Source of the DNA: Rhodospira sp.
GTDB taxonomy: Bacteria; Pseudomonadota; Alphaproteobacteria; Rhodospirillales; Rhodospirillaceae
Direction of reading: 5' to 3'
NCBI GenBank assembly: GCA_028277295.1
Contig: JANQGN010000492.1
Span: 1 to 5,140, forward strand
DNA length: 5,140 nt
Numbering within the stretch: the first letter of the stretch is position 1; each line of letters opens with the position of its first letter. The position numbers were made by a program, and so were the translations under genes. This document shows, piece by piece, positions 5,103-5,140 of the stretch. The notes under the pieces are model-generated. The model was given only the letters and a program-made list of their open reading frames with translations, did not search any database and was not told where the DNA came from.

Positions 5103-5140
5103 GTGACCACCGCGATCCCTCGGGCGGGGTGCCCCGGCGG
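5103..5140 (+). CDS. Start of a cobalamin-riboswitch-controlled gene (truncated by window end)
   Basis: Translation from GTG 5103 gives MTTAIPRAGCPG before the window ends. The start is supported by AGGAG (5091-5095) at 7-base spacing, and by its position directly after the B12 box. Such genes are nearly always for cobalamin synthesis, cobalt or cobalamin uptake, or a B12-independent isozyme. The short R-x-x-CPG motif near the N-terminus recalls CobG (precorrin-3B synthase) and related ferredoxin-like sulfite/nitrite reductase half-domain proteins, which often begin with a CPG or CPT motif. With 12 residues this is only a suggestion and no symbol is assigned. Confidence 0.65.
   Translation, partial: MTTAIPRAGCPG

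Noticed and set aside
4834..5106. Small open frames on either strand over the riboswitch region
   Set aside because: They coincide with highly conserved RNA blocks, lack ribosome-binding sites, and have no recognisable protein features.

Overview
The window is GC-rich throughout, with strong G/C preference at third codon positions. It looks like a free-living, high-GC alphaproteobacterium (Rhodospirillales-like). This is an inference: PrpC is of the enterobacterial/proteobacterial type, the regulator is an acyl-CoA sensor common in alphaproteobacteria and actinobacteria, and a proteobacterial-style cobalamin riboswitch precedes the next gene. No 16S rRNA or other taxonomic marker is present.

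Layout. Bases 1-398 hold no convincing gene. They contain a possible dispersed-repeat end (1-27), a perfect 22-bp palindrome (102-123), a MITE-like element with 21-bp inverted repeats inside 8-bp direct repeats (168-284), and a hairpin just past prpC that may be its terminator (355-377). On the minus strand lies a tight two-gene operon, prpD (3178 to 1592) then prpC (1580 to 399): 2-methylcitrate dehydratase and 2-methylcitrate synthase. Across a 209-bp divergent intergenic region, a plus-strand gene (3388-4806) encodes an XRE-type short-chain acyl-CoA regulator (PrpR/RamB/ScfR/PccR family). A perfect TTTGCAAA palindrome, the known operator core of this family, lies 16 bp before the regulator's start codon. 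Bases 4834-5102 hold a candidate promoter and a clear cobalamin (AdoCbl-type) riboswitch. Its B12 box carries the Shine-Dalgarno sequence and abuts a GTG start at 5103; only 12 codons of that gene are visible.

How it works together. Propionyl-CoA (from propionate, odd-chain fatty acids or branched amino acids) is condensed with oxaloacetate by PrpC, and the product is dehydrated by PrpD. The divergent regulator probably senses propionyl-CoA or a related thioester and controls both the operon and itself. No methylisocitrate lyase (prpB) is present, so the layout resembles the mycobacterial prpR-prpDC locus, where isocitrate lyase supplies that step. The riboswitch gene belongs to a separate transcription unit, probably cobalamin synthesis or uptake.

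The most interesting features are the riboswitch construction (SD inside the B12 box, a three-copy 11-bp tandem repeat and an enlarged arm inside the aptamer, and a possible start-codon-pairing helix), the MITE-like element, and the apparent mixed ancestry of prpD and prpC. I did not find a wholly unknown multi-gene system.
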